Shown here: positions 1-5,848 of the stretch, in pieces | Layout of the letters: every line of letters begins with the position of its first letter | Numbering within the stretch: position 1 is the stretch's first letter | Assembly (NCBI GenBank): GCA_903928275.1 | Contig: CAIYQJ010000086.1 | Coordinates: 1 to 9,318 of the forward strand | Length of the DNA stretch: 9,318 nt | Source of the DNA: an uncultured Chloroflexota bacterium | GTDB taxonomy: Bacteria > Chloroflexota > Limnocylindria > Limnocylindrales > CSP1-4 | Direction: 5' to 3' | Made by a program: the position numbers and the translations under genes | The notes under the pieces: model-generated | What the model was told of the DNA's origin: nothing | Database searches by the model: none | Seen by the model: the letters and a program-made list of their open reading frames with translations, nothing else

Positions 1-72
1 GGCCGGCGTCTGACCGCCGGCCCGCGGGCCGGAGCGAGACGCGCGCCGCTCAGCGCGGAGGGCCCGCGGCGC
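1..72. other. Downstream flank of the GGDEF gene with a 16-base palindrome
   Basis: CCGGCCCGCGGGCCGG at 17-32 is a perfect palindrome that can fold as a six-pair stem with a CGCG loop, about 40 bases past the stop of the GGDEF gene. No T-tract follows on the minus strand. It may help end the transcript or may only reflect base composition. No gene is visible in this stretch. Confidence 0.25.
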
Positions 73-1002
73 TCAGGCCGCCGCGTCGGGCGGGGTGGGA
101 TCATCGGCCAGGAACACCCGGTTGCGCCCCGCGTCCTTGGCCCGATACAGGGCCGCGTCCGCGGCCGCGAGCAGGTGGTCCCCGGTCTCGCCGTCGCTCC
201 ACGTGCTCACGCCGAAGCTGATCGTGATCGACACGTCTCCCGCCCGCGTGGGGATCCGGGCGTCCGCGACCGCGGCCCGGGTGCGCTCGAACAGCAGGCG
301 GACGTCGGCGTCCCCCACGTGCCCGGCGAGCACGACGAACTCGTCTCCGCCGTGGCGGCTCAGGACGTCGTGCCCGCGCAGCCTGCTCGTCATGATGCGA
401 ACGAGCCCGCAGAGCACTTCGTCGCCCACCTGGTGGCCGTGCACGTCGTTGATCCTCTTGAACTCGTCCACGTCGCAGATCCCGAGAGCCAGCCCGTCGT
501 GGTGCCGGCGCTCCTCGGAGAGCTCGCGGGACAGGACGTCGGAGAATGCCCGGCGGTTGAGCGCGCCCGTCAACGCGTCGTGCATCGCCTCGTGGGCAAG
601 CGCGACACTCGCCTCGAGCAGCTTCGCCTGCAGCTCGATGACGCGCCGTCCCACGTCGACCCGGGCGCGCAGCTCGCCGGAATCGAACGGCTTGGCCAGG
701 TAGTCGTCGGCTCCGGCCTCCAGCCCGGCGACGACGTCGGCCTTCTCGCCCCTGGACGTCAGGAGGATGAGGTAGGGCGGCTGGTCGGACCGCAGGCTCC
801 GGATCCGGCGGCACACGTCGACGCCGGCGAGACCGGGCATCATCCAGTCGAGGATCGCGAGCGCAGGCGCATCCGGCCGTCGCATCGCGTCCCAGGCCTC
901 CGCGCCGTCCGTCGTCACCACCACCTCGTGGCCGTGCTTCTGCAGAACGCCCGCCAGGACGAGACGCGACGTGACGTCGTCGTCGGCGATCAGGATCCTC
1001 AC
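73..1002 (-). CDS. Response regulator with receiver and GGDEF domains (predicted diguanylate cyclase)
   Basis: Predicted cytoplasmic response regulator of 309 residues that would make cyclic-di-GMP from two GTP when its receiver is phosphorylated. The receiver spans about 1-120, with acidic residues D7-D9, phospho-acceptor D52 (in ILDWMMPG), T82/S83 and K104 (in YLAKPF). A short helical linker leads to a GGDEF domain at about 130-300, with the N-terminal HDALTGALNRR motif and an intact GGDEF at 218-222. RGHD at 209-212 lies exactly five residues before GGDEF, matching the RxxD product-inhibition site, so feedback control is expected. The GTG start at 1002 is chosen because GGAGGA lies six bases upstream, the receiver fold begins at residue 2, and the codon overlaps the kinase stop (GTGA). 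The open frame extends to 1788, but that part is antisense noise. The overlap implies co-translation with the hybrid kinase, its likely phosphodonor. Domain calls are secure; the partner is inferred from position. Confidence 0.93.
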   Translation of the reverse strand: MRILIADDDVTSRLVLAGVLQKHGHEVVVTTDGAEAWDAMRRPDAPALAILDWMMPGLAGVDVCRRIRSLRSDQPPYLILLTSRGEKADVVAGLEAGADDYLAKPFDSGELRARVDVGRRVIELQAKLLEASVALAHEAMHDALTGALNRRAFSDVLSRELSEERRHHDGLALGICDVDEFKRINDVHGHQVGDEVLCGLVRIMTSRLRGHDVLSRHGGDEFVVLAGHVGDADVRLLFERTRAAVADARIPTRAGDVSITISFGVSTWSDGETGDHLLAAADAALYRAKDAGRNRVFLADDPTPPDAAA

Positions 1003-1769
1003 GCCGGGTCCTCCGGCTCGCGCCGCTTCTCGCCGAGGAACGCGTTCATCGCCTCCCCCAGCCGCGCGAGCCCGGACTCGAGGTCGGGCAGGCGGGCCGC
1101 GACGCCATCGAGGTCGCCGGCCTGCGCGGCCTGCTCCATGTCGGAGGCCACCACCCGCAGGGCCTCGCCACCCACGTTGGCCGACGCGCCCTTGACGGCG
1201 TGGGTCAGGCGCAGCGCCCCCTCTGCGTCGCCGGCGGCGAGACAGGCGCGGAGCGCCGCGACCTGCTTCGGCATGTCGTCGAGGAAGGTCTCCGCCACCG
1301 TGCGCGCGAGGTCCTGGTCGTCCATGAGGCGGGCCAGCAGGCCCGACCTGTCGAAGACCGCGGCATTCGCCTTCGCGGCGCTCGCGGCGCTCGCGGCGGC
1401 CACCCTCGACGCGGCCGGCACCCGCGGCCGGGCGGTCTCGTCCTCGCGTGGCAGCCACCGGTCGAGTGCCTCGGCGAGCTCCTGCGGCGAGATCGGCTTG
1501 GTGACGTAGTCGTCCATCCCGGCTTCGAGGCACCGCTCCCGATCGCCCTGCATCGCGTGGGCGGTCATGGCGATGATCGGGATCCGGTGGTGGAGGACCG
1601 CGGACCGGGGATCGCGGATGCGGCGCGTGGCCTCGAGGCCGTCCACCCCGGGCATCTGCACGTCCATGAGCACGAGGTCGTAGGGGAACGTCTCGAGTGA
1701 CCGGATGGCCTCGGAGCCGTCGGCCACGGCGTCCGCGCGCAGGCCGAGCTTCTTCAGGATGCCGAGGGC
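999..1769 (-). CDS. C-terminal piece of the hybrid kinase: receiver 2 remainder and HPt domain
   Basis: This piece resumes in the -1 frame directly after the frameshift, at ALGILKKLGLRADAVADG. Receiver 2 has its phospho-acceptor Asp in LMDVQMPGVDG (codon 1662-1664), IIAMTAHAM, and Lys in YVTKPIS. An Ala-rich linker (AAASAASAAKANAA, about 1365-1407) leads to an HPt four-helix domain, with the phosphotransfer His in LTHAVKGASANVGG (codon 1200-1202). The end is TGA at 999-1001, which overlaps the GTG of the GGDEF gene. The open frame continues upstream to 2192, but that stretch is antisense-type Arg/Gly-rich noise and not homologous sequence. The first plausible internal start is GTG at 1727, with no clear ribosome site. 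In an intact relay this HPt would pass phosphate onward, most simply to the adjacent receiver-GGDEF protein. Confidence 0.75.
   Translation of the reverse strand, partial: ALGILKKLGLRADAVADGSEAIRSLETFPYDLVLMDVQMPGVDGLEATRRIRDPRSAVLHHRIPIIAMTAHAMQGDRERCLEAGMDDYVTKPISPQELAEALDRWLPREDETARPRVPAASRVAAASAASAAKANAAVFDRSGLLARLMDDQDLARTVAETFLDDMPKQVAALRACLAAGDAEGALRLTHAVKGASANVGGEALRVVASDMEQAAQAGDLDGVAARLPDLESGLARLGEAMNAFLGEKRREPEDPA
1009..1014 (-). promoter_or_regulatory. Ribosome binding site of the GGDEF regulator
   Basis: GGAGGA on the minus strand, six bases before the GTG at 1002. It lies inside the last codons of the hybrid kinase gene. It fixes the GTG start and would let the regulator be translated even though the upstream gene is interrupted. 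Confidence 0.7.
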
Positions 1770-2380
1770 CCCTCCTGGTTCGTCGCATTGTCTTCGGCCA
1801 GGAGGATGCGGACCGCGCCGCGGTGCATCTCGCGGATCGCGTGGCGCGTCACGATCCGACGCGCCGCGCGGCTCACCGGCGCGGGGGCCAGCACGGTGGC
1901 CAGGCTGTCGAACAGGTCCGACTGCCGCGCGGGCTTCACGAGATAGGCGGCGAACCCAGCCTCCTCCATCCGTCGTGCGTCGCCGCGCTGGCCCAGCGAG
2001 GTCATCATGACGAGCCGGGTGTGCTTGAGGGTCTCGTCCGCCCGGATGGCCGCGGCGAGGCTCATCCCGTCCATGCCCGGCATCTGCATGTCGACGATGG
2101 CCGCGGCAAAGGGGTCGCCGGCGTCCCGGGCCGCCGCGAGCGCCAGGAGCGCCGCCGGGCCGTCGGCCGCCTCGTCGGTCCGCACGCCCCACGCCGCGAG
2201 CTCGGCCGCGAGGACCTCGCGGTTGGTGGCGTTGTCGTCCACGACGAGGATGTGGACCCCGAGGATCTCCGTTGCGGGGACGGGGCCGTGGTCGTGGTCG
2301 GCCTGCTTCGCGAGGCGCGCCGTGAACCAGAACTCCGAGCCGCGACCCTCGTCGCTCACGAGCCCGATCTCGCCGCCCAT
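1754..2380 (-). CDS. Middle piece of the hybrid kinase: end of HATPase_c, receiver 1, start of receiver 2
   Basis: The kinase frame stays open from directly after the amber (2455) to a TGA at 1754-1756; the first ATG within it is 2380. From 2455 it reads ADASTTRRYGGTGLGLAIS (G2 box), then GGEIGLVSDEGRGSEFWF, the usual end of a HATPase_c domain. Receiver 1 follows from VHILVVDDNATNRE to about LATVLAPA, with its phospho-acceptor Asp in AIVDMQMPGMDG (codon 2090-2092) and Lys in YLVKPA. Receiver 2 begins at VRILLAEDNATNQ and is cut off by the frameshift at 1770/1771; the last few residues, EGPSAS, are out of frame. No ribosome site precedes ATG 2380, so independent translation is doubtful. I read it as part of one gene rather than a separate protein. 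Confidence 0.7.
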   Translation of the reverse strand: MGGEIGLVSDEGRGSEFWFTARLAKQADHDHGPVPATEILGVHILVVDDNATNREVLAAELAAWGVRTDEAADGPAALLALAAARDAGDPFAAAIVDMQMPGMDGMSLAAAIRADETLKHTRLVMMTSLGQRGDARRMEEAGFAAYLVKPARQSDLFDSLATVLAPAPVSRAARRIVTRHAIREMHRGAVRILLAEDNATNQEGPSAS

Positions 2381-2455
2381 GAGCTCGACGAGCCGCTTGG
2401 AGATCGCCAGGCCGAGGCCCGTGCCCCCGTAGCGGCGCGTGGTGGAGGCGTCTGC

Positions 2456-4648
2456 CTAGGTGAACTTCTCGAACAGGTGCCCCTGCTTCTCCGGCGGGAT
2501 GCCGATGCCGGTGTCTTTCACGGAGAAGCGCACGACCACCTCGGCCTCGGTCTCCGACGCGAGGCTCGCGCGCACCGCGATCTCCCCCTCGTCGGTGAAC
2601 TTCACCGCGTTGCCGGCCAGGTTGAGGAGGACCTGGCGAAGGCGACCCGGGTCGCCGACGAGATGGGCAGGGACGTCGGGGGCGGCAGCGCAGATGAACT
2701 CCAGGCCCTTGTCGTGGGCGCGCAGGGCGGGCATCGATGCGAAGTCGTCGAGCAGCGCGCGGAGGTCGAACTCCAGCATCTCCAGCTCGACGCTGCCCGC
2801 CTCGATCTTGGAGAAGTCGAGGATGTCGTTGAGCAGCTCGAGCAGAGCTTCGCCGCTCGCGCGCACGGTCTCCGCGTAGCGCCGCTGGTCGTCGTCGAGG
2901 TCGGTGTCGAGGAGGAGGCCCGTCATGCCGATGACACCGTTCATCGGCGTGCGGATCTCATGGCTCATGTTGGCGAGGAACTCGCTCTTGGCCGCGTTGG
3001 CCATGTCGGCCCGGCGGGTCGCGTCGATGGCCAGGGCGACGGCCGCCTCGAGACGACGGTTGACCTCCCGCAGCTCCTCGTCTGCCTGCTTGCGATCCGT
3101 GATGTCGCGGGAGATGCCGAACGTGCCGACCACGTTCCCCCGCGCGTCGGTGCGGCGCAGCTTGGTCGTCGAGGCCCAGGTCTCGCGGCCGTCGGGCCAC
3201 GTCTCGTCCTCTTCCAGGTCCGCCACGGGCACGCCGGTCCGCATGATCTCCCGTTCATCCTCGAGAGAGCGGGCGGCCTGTTCCCGCGAGAAGAAGTCGA
3301 AATCCGTCTTGCCGACGGCCTCCGAGGGATCGCCCAGGCCGAACGATCGCGCCATGGCCGCGCTGATCAGCGTGAAGCGGCTGTCGGCGTCCTTGAAGTA
3401 GATGTGGTCGGGGATGTTGTCCATGAGCGTGGCCAGCAGGGCCTGCTGCAGGATCAGCGCCTCCTCGACCTGCCTCTGCGCGGTGGTGTCGCGCACGACG
3501 CCGACCGCATGCCAGCCGCCGTCGATGTGGACAGCGGAGAGCGACAGCTGGACCGGGATCTCCCGGCCGTCCTTCCGCCGCGCCTCCAGGTCGAGCGTCT
3601 GCCCGATGGCGGCACCCTGTCCCGTGCGAAGGAACTCCGGGAAGGCGGCCTGTTGCGCCGCGAGGTATCCCGAAGGCACGAAGAGCGTGTGCAGGTTCCG
3701 GCCCATGGCCTCGGCGCTGGTGTATCCGAGCACGCGCTCGGCAGCCGGGTTCCAGTAGCACACGAGACCGTCCGGGTCCATCATCACGATGGCGTCCTGC
3801 GCCGAGTCGGTGATGGCCCGCATGCGGATCTCGCCGTCGCGCAGCGCCTGTTCCACCTGCTTGCGCGCGGTGATGTCGCGAGAGATGCCGAACGTGCCGA
3901 CGACGTTCCCCTCGCTGTCGGTGGCGGGCAGCTTGGTCGTCGAAGCCCACGTCTCGCTGCCGTCGCGCCGCGTCTCCCGTTCCTCGCGATCGACGACGGG
4001 CACGCCCGTCCGCATGATCTCCCGTTCGTCATCGAAGGCCGGCCGGGCGTGTTCCTCCAGGAAGAAGTCGAAGTCCGTCCTGCCGACCGCCTGCGAGGGA
4101 TCGCCCAGGCCGAACGACCGCGCCGTGGAGGCGCTGATCATCGTGAAGCGGCTGTCGGCATCCTTGAAGTAGATGTGGTCAGGGATGTTGTCCATGAGCG
4201 TGGTCAGCCGGGCCCGCTGCTCGATCAGCGCCCGCTCGGCCTGCTTGCGCCCGGTGACGTCGAAGATCACGCCGTCGAGCCAGGCCGGTCTGCCGCTCTG
4301 ATCGCCGACCGGCCGCCCACGGTCCTCCAGCCAGCGCGTGGTACCGTCCGCGTGGCGGATGCGGTACTCCAGCGCGTACGGCTGGCCGGCCGACGCCGCG
4401 CGCTCGATCGCGTCCGCGACCGCCGGCAGATCGTCGGCCATCGGCAGGAGGGCGTCGGTCCGGGCGCCCGGCGGGACGAGGTCCACCGCCCGATAGCCGG
4501 TGATCGCCTCGACGCCCCCGCTGGCGTAGACGAACCGCCAGGGCCGCTCGACGCCGCGGCGGTACACGGCCCCGGGAATACCCTCGACGAGCGCGCGGAA
4601 CCCCGCGTCGCTCTCTGGCTGCGTCGCCGCCTCGGCGCGCTCGCTCAC
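2456..4648 (-). CDS. N-terminal piece of the hybrid kinase: PAS1-PAS4, HisKA, truncated HATPase_c
   Basis: Reads 730 residues from GTG 4648 to the amber at 2456-2458. PAS1 is at about 17-136 (PAS_3-like, ending FDVTGRKQ), PAS2 at about 145-260, PAS3 at about 270-389 (DAIVMMDPDG, YWNPAAERVLGY) and PAS4 at about 402-517. PAS2 and PAS4 are near duplicates, both carrying MDNIPDHIYFKDADSRF and GTFGISRDIT. HisKA is at about 553-620, with H563 in SHEIRTPMNG as the autophosphorylation site. HATPase_c shows the N box (GNAVKFT, N680) and the G1 box (DTGIGI, D712), then stops at FEKFT. The G2 box (GGTGLGLAI, about 742-749) lies beyond the stop, so as read this product lacks part of its ATP lid and both receivers and should not work as a kinase. 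The PAS domains could sense redox, light or a small ligand; no cofactor-binding residue identifies which. Confidence 0.85.
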   Translation of the reverse strand: MSERAEAATQPESDAGFRALVEGIPGAVYRRGVERPWRFVYASGGVEAITGYRAVDLVPPGARTDALLPMADDLPAVADAIERAASAGQPYALEYRIRHADGTTRWLEDRGRPVGDQSGRPAWLDGVIFDVTGRKQAERALIEQRARLTTLMDNIPDHIYFKDADSRFTMISASTARSFGLGDPSQAVGRTDFDFFLEEHARPAFDDEREIMRTGVPVVDREERETRRDGSETWASTTKLPATDSEGNVVGTFGISRDITARKQVEQALRDGEIRMRAITDSAQDAIVMMDPDGLVCYWNPAAERVLGYTSAEAMGRNLHTLFVPSGYLAAQQAAFPEFLRTGQGAAIGQTLDLEARRKDGREIPVQLSLSAVHIDGGWHAVGVVRDTTAQRQVEEALILQQALLATLMDNIPDHIYFKDADSRFTLISAAMARSFGLGDPSEAVGKTDFDFFSREQAARSLEDEREIMRTGVPVADLEEDETWPDGRETWASTTKLRRTDARGNVVGTFGISRDITDRKQADEELREVNRRLEAAVALAIDATRRADMANAAKSEFLANMSHEIRTPMNGVIGMTGLLLDTDLDDDQRRYAETVRASGEALLELLNDILDFSKIEAGSVELEMLEFDLRALLDDFASMPALRAHDKGLEFICAAAPDVPAHLVGDPGRLRQVLLNLAGNAVKFTDEGEIAVRASLASETEAEVVVRFSVKDTGIGIPPEKQGHLFEKFT
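3107..4195 (-). repeat. Duplicated PAS module inside the hybrid kinase (257-codon period)
   Basis: The DNA at about 3107-3424 (PAS4) and about 3878-4195 (PAS2) is closely similar, with long identical runs such as the bases encoding DNIPDHIYFKDADSRF and GTFGISRDIT. The Met of MDNIPD falls at residues 152 and 409 and the Arg of RDIT at 257 and 514. Both pairs are 257 residues (771 bases) apart, so the copies align without a gap. PAS1 and PAS3, which precede each copy, are much less alike. This points to copying or gene conversion of the PAS2/PAS4 module. Confidence 0.85.
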
Positions 4649-4889
4649 CCGGCACCTCCAGCCGGCAGACCCGGCCGACACCGCGCGAGCCGGCCGCCTG
4701 CGGGGCGGGGACGAGCCCGGCTCGGGCGCGTGTGCATAGGTCATCGTACAGTCGCCGCCAAGCACCGCCTGATCGAGCCGTCGGCCGCCCCGAGCTCCCG
4801 AGAGCTGCCGCTCGTCCGCGGCGACGACGTTCACGGGCGCCGTTCGTCTCCCATCGGACGGGCAGGTCCGGCCGCGCGTGGTGCCTCCG
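4649..4889. other. Gap between hybrid kinase and methyltransferase
   Basis: The 241 bases between two minus-strand genes. The only AT-relative spot is around 4731-4748, where the minus strand reads TACGAT (4748-4743), a possible -10 element for the kinase operon that would give a leader of roughly 90 bases. No convincing -35 is visible at the right spacing. I see no terminator with a T-tract for the methyltransferase and no small gene. Confidence 0.3.
4653..4659 (-). promoter_or_regulatory. Ribosome binding site of the hybrid kinase
   Basis: GGAGGTG on the minus strand, followed by four bases and the GTG at 4648. It is the best Shine-Dalgarno match in this region and decides the start in favour of GTG 4648 over the in-frame ATGs at 4744 and 4834. 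Confidence 0.7.
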
Positions 4890-5534
4890 CTACGCCGGGA
4901 CCCCGCGCCCGGCGTCGGCTCGACGCAGAGCCGCCATCCAGGCCGCCACCGATCCCGGCGGGAGTCGCGAATCGAGCGCCTCGGGCTCGATCCCCTCGAC
5001 GACCCAGCCGTGCGCGAACGTGTCGAGGATCTCGGTCCGCGTCACCCGGGCGGGTCCGCGCCCGAACTCGTTGAGGTCGCTCCAGCAGACGAGGACGAGG
5101 CGGCCGTGCGGGCGCAGCGCCCCGCGGACCGACGACGCGTAGCGATCGCGATCGCCGACCTGGAGCGAGTGGAAGCAGCCGACGTCGAGCACGGTCCCGA
5201 ACGTCTGCCCGAGCGGCCCGAACCCGCTCGCGGCCAGGGCCCGCACGTCCGCGACGACGAACCGGGCAATCGTCACGGGACCCGCGCGTGCGCGCTCGAT
5301 CCCCCGCGCCGAGAAGTCGACTCCGATGACCTCGATGCCCGCGCCGGCGAGCCAGCGCGCGTTCTCGCCGGTCCCGCATCCGACGTCGAGCACATCACCG
5401 CCGAAGAGGCCCGCGTCGACGGCCCGCGTGACCGCCGGCTGGACGCGGCCCAGCTCCCAGCTCGGCGTGCCCGCGTAGGCGTTGTCGAATGCGCGGGCGT
5501 CGTCTCGAGCGGGTGGTCTCTCGGCCTCGTGCAT
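4890..5534 (-). CDS. Class I SAM-dependent methyltransferase, TPMT/TehB-like
   Basis: A 214-residue cytoplasmic enzyme with a Rossmann-like methyltransferase fold, predicted to move a methyl group from S-adenosylmethionine to a small molecule. Motif I is VLDVGCGTGENA at 48-59, and the acidic residue after strand 2 is D73 in VIGVDFSARGIERA. Next come ARFVVADVRAL (motif III region), a DVGCFHSL segment and ALRPHGRLVLVCWSD, the post-motif strand. The N-terminal segment Y20-AGTPSWELGRVQPAV resembles the P-x-W-D/E-x-G-x-x-Q-P entry seen in small thiopurine- and tellurite-type methyltransferases, so thiol, heavy-metalloid or xenobiotic methylation is possible but not shown. Length is normal for a stand-alone domain. 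Start ATG 5534 has no strong ribosome site, and TATCAT lies nine bases upstream. It ends with TAG. It is transcribed away from the metallopeptidase gene and has no operon partner upstream. The substrate is unknown. Confidence 0.88.
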   Translation of the reverse strand: MHEAERPPARDDARAFDNAYAGTPSWELGRVQPAVTRAVDAGLFGGDVLDVGCGTGENARWLAGAGIEVIGVDFSARGIERARAGPVTIARFVVADVRALAASGFGPLGQTFGTVLDVGCFHSLQVGDRDRYASSVRGALRPHGRLVLVCWSDLNEFGRGPARVTRTEILDTFAHGWVVEGIEPEALDSRLPPGSVAAWMAALRRADAGRGVPA

Positions 5535-5543
5535 CGCCCCGGG

Positions 5544-5549
5544 ATGATA
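5544..5549 (-). promoter_or_regulatory. Candidate -10 element of the methyltransferase gene
   Basis: TATCAT on the minus strand differs from TATAAT at one position and stands out in a GC-rich gap. It ends nine bases before ATG 5534, so transcription would start one to three bases before the ATG or at it. No -35 hexamer is recognisable 16-18 bases upstream. The call rests on the -10 and its position alone. Confidence 0.35.
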
Positions 5550-5813
5550 GGCGTCGCGCCGGGTCCACCCGGGCCGGCGGGCGCGATCGGACTACTGCTC
5601 GAGGAGCGTCATCTGGAACGCGCCATGGCTCGGGTCGGTCGTCCAGCTGACAGTCACGGTCATCCCCGGCCGGTGGGACTTCGTACCACCCGGACGACTG
5701 CACGGGCGCGAGGCGGCCGCCACCGGCGCCGTCGGCACCGCCCGGGCAGGCCCCCGCGCGGTCGACGCGGTCAGCGACCGGCGCGGTCGGCGATCGGCGC
5801 CGTGCCCCCCTTG

Positions 5814-5842
5814 TTGACGGCGACCGTCGCCCGCCCGACAGT
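5814..5842 (+). promoter_or_regulatory. Candidate promoter of the metallopeptidase gene (leaderless)
   Basis: TTGACG (5814-5819), then a 17-base spacer and GACAGT (5837-5842). The -35 matches consensus at five of six positions. The -10 is weak but keeps the A at position 2 and T at position 6. Transcription would begin about seven bases later, at the A of ATG 5849. The absence of any purine-rich ribosome site before that ATG fits a leaderless message. Confidence 0.4.
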
Positions 5843-5848
5843 GGCCGC

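Larger units (their letters stand above)
999..4648 (-). pseudogene. Hybrid sensor histidine kinase (4xPAS-HisKA-HATPase-REC-REC-HPt), interrupted by a nonsense codon and a frameshift
   Basis: One gene of 1217 codons if repaired, encoding a hybrid phosphorelay kinase. Order: four PAS domains, HisKA, HATPase_c, receiver 1, receiver 2, HPt. Two single-base lesions break it. At 2456-2458 TAG stands where homologues have CAG (Gln731 of FTQAD), with the same frame continuing on both sides. Between 1770 and 1771 one base is missing: adding A on the plus strand turns GAGGGGCCCTC (minus) into GAG GTG GCC CTC and rejoins receiver 2. All other motifs are intact and GC-rich codon use continues through every part, so decay, if real, is recent. 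No transmembrane segment or signal peptide is visible, so a cytoplasmic sensor is likely. The GTG start at 4648 is chosen for its GGAGGTG site. An in-frame ATG at 4744 would add 32 low-complexity residues and has no good ribosome site. Sequencing error at both positions is the main alternative. The three pieces are described separately. Confidence 0.85.
5535..5848. other. Divergent intergenic region with both promoters and a possible protease tail remnant
   Basis: A 314-base gap between the head-to-head methyltransferase and metallopeptidase genes. It contains the candidate promoters for both. On the minus strand, an open stretch at 5592-5690 ends with TAG and reads SHRPGMTVTVSW followed by QMTLLEQ. 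This resembles the last beta strands of PDZ domains in HtrA-like proteases (RPGDxVTVTW...ATVTL). No ribosome site or upstream domain belongs to it, so it may be a decayed remnant or chance. The stretch at 5755-5810 is GC-rich with repeated CGGTCG-like words and a small CGGTC-AGC-GACCG hairpin (5768-5780). I see no tRNA or small RNA. Confidence 0.3.

Noticed and set aside
1365..1407. Ala-rich repetitive DNA as a tandem repeat element
   Set aside because: It is the coding sequence of the flexible linker between receiver 2 and HPt, a usual place for Ala-rich low complexity.
2456..2458. Amber recoding (pyrrolysine or suppressed TAG) in the kinase
   Set aside because: Four of the other genes in the window end in TAG, and the replaced residue is a plain conserved Gln one base away, so recoding is not needed.
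4649..4834. Upstream starts for the kinase at ATG 4744 or ATG 4834
   Set aside because: The added residues are Arg/Pro/Gly-rich without pattern and neither ATG has a good ribosome site, whereas GTG 4648 has GGAGGTG.
1697..5074. A plus-strand open frame of 1125 codons antisense to the hybrid kinase
   Set aside because: It is the complement of real codons in high-GC DNA, where the antisense frame rarely meets stops. The translation is Arg/Asp/Val/His-rich without domains, while the minus strand has unmistakable kinase motifs.
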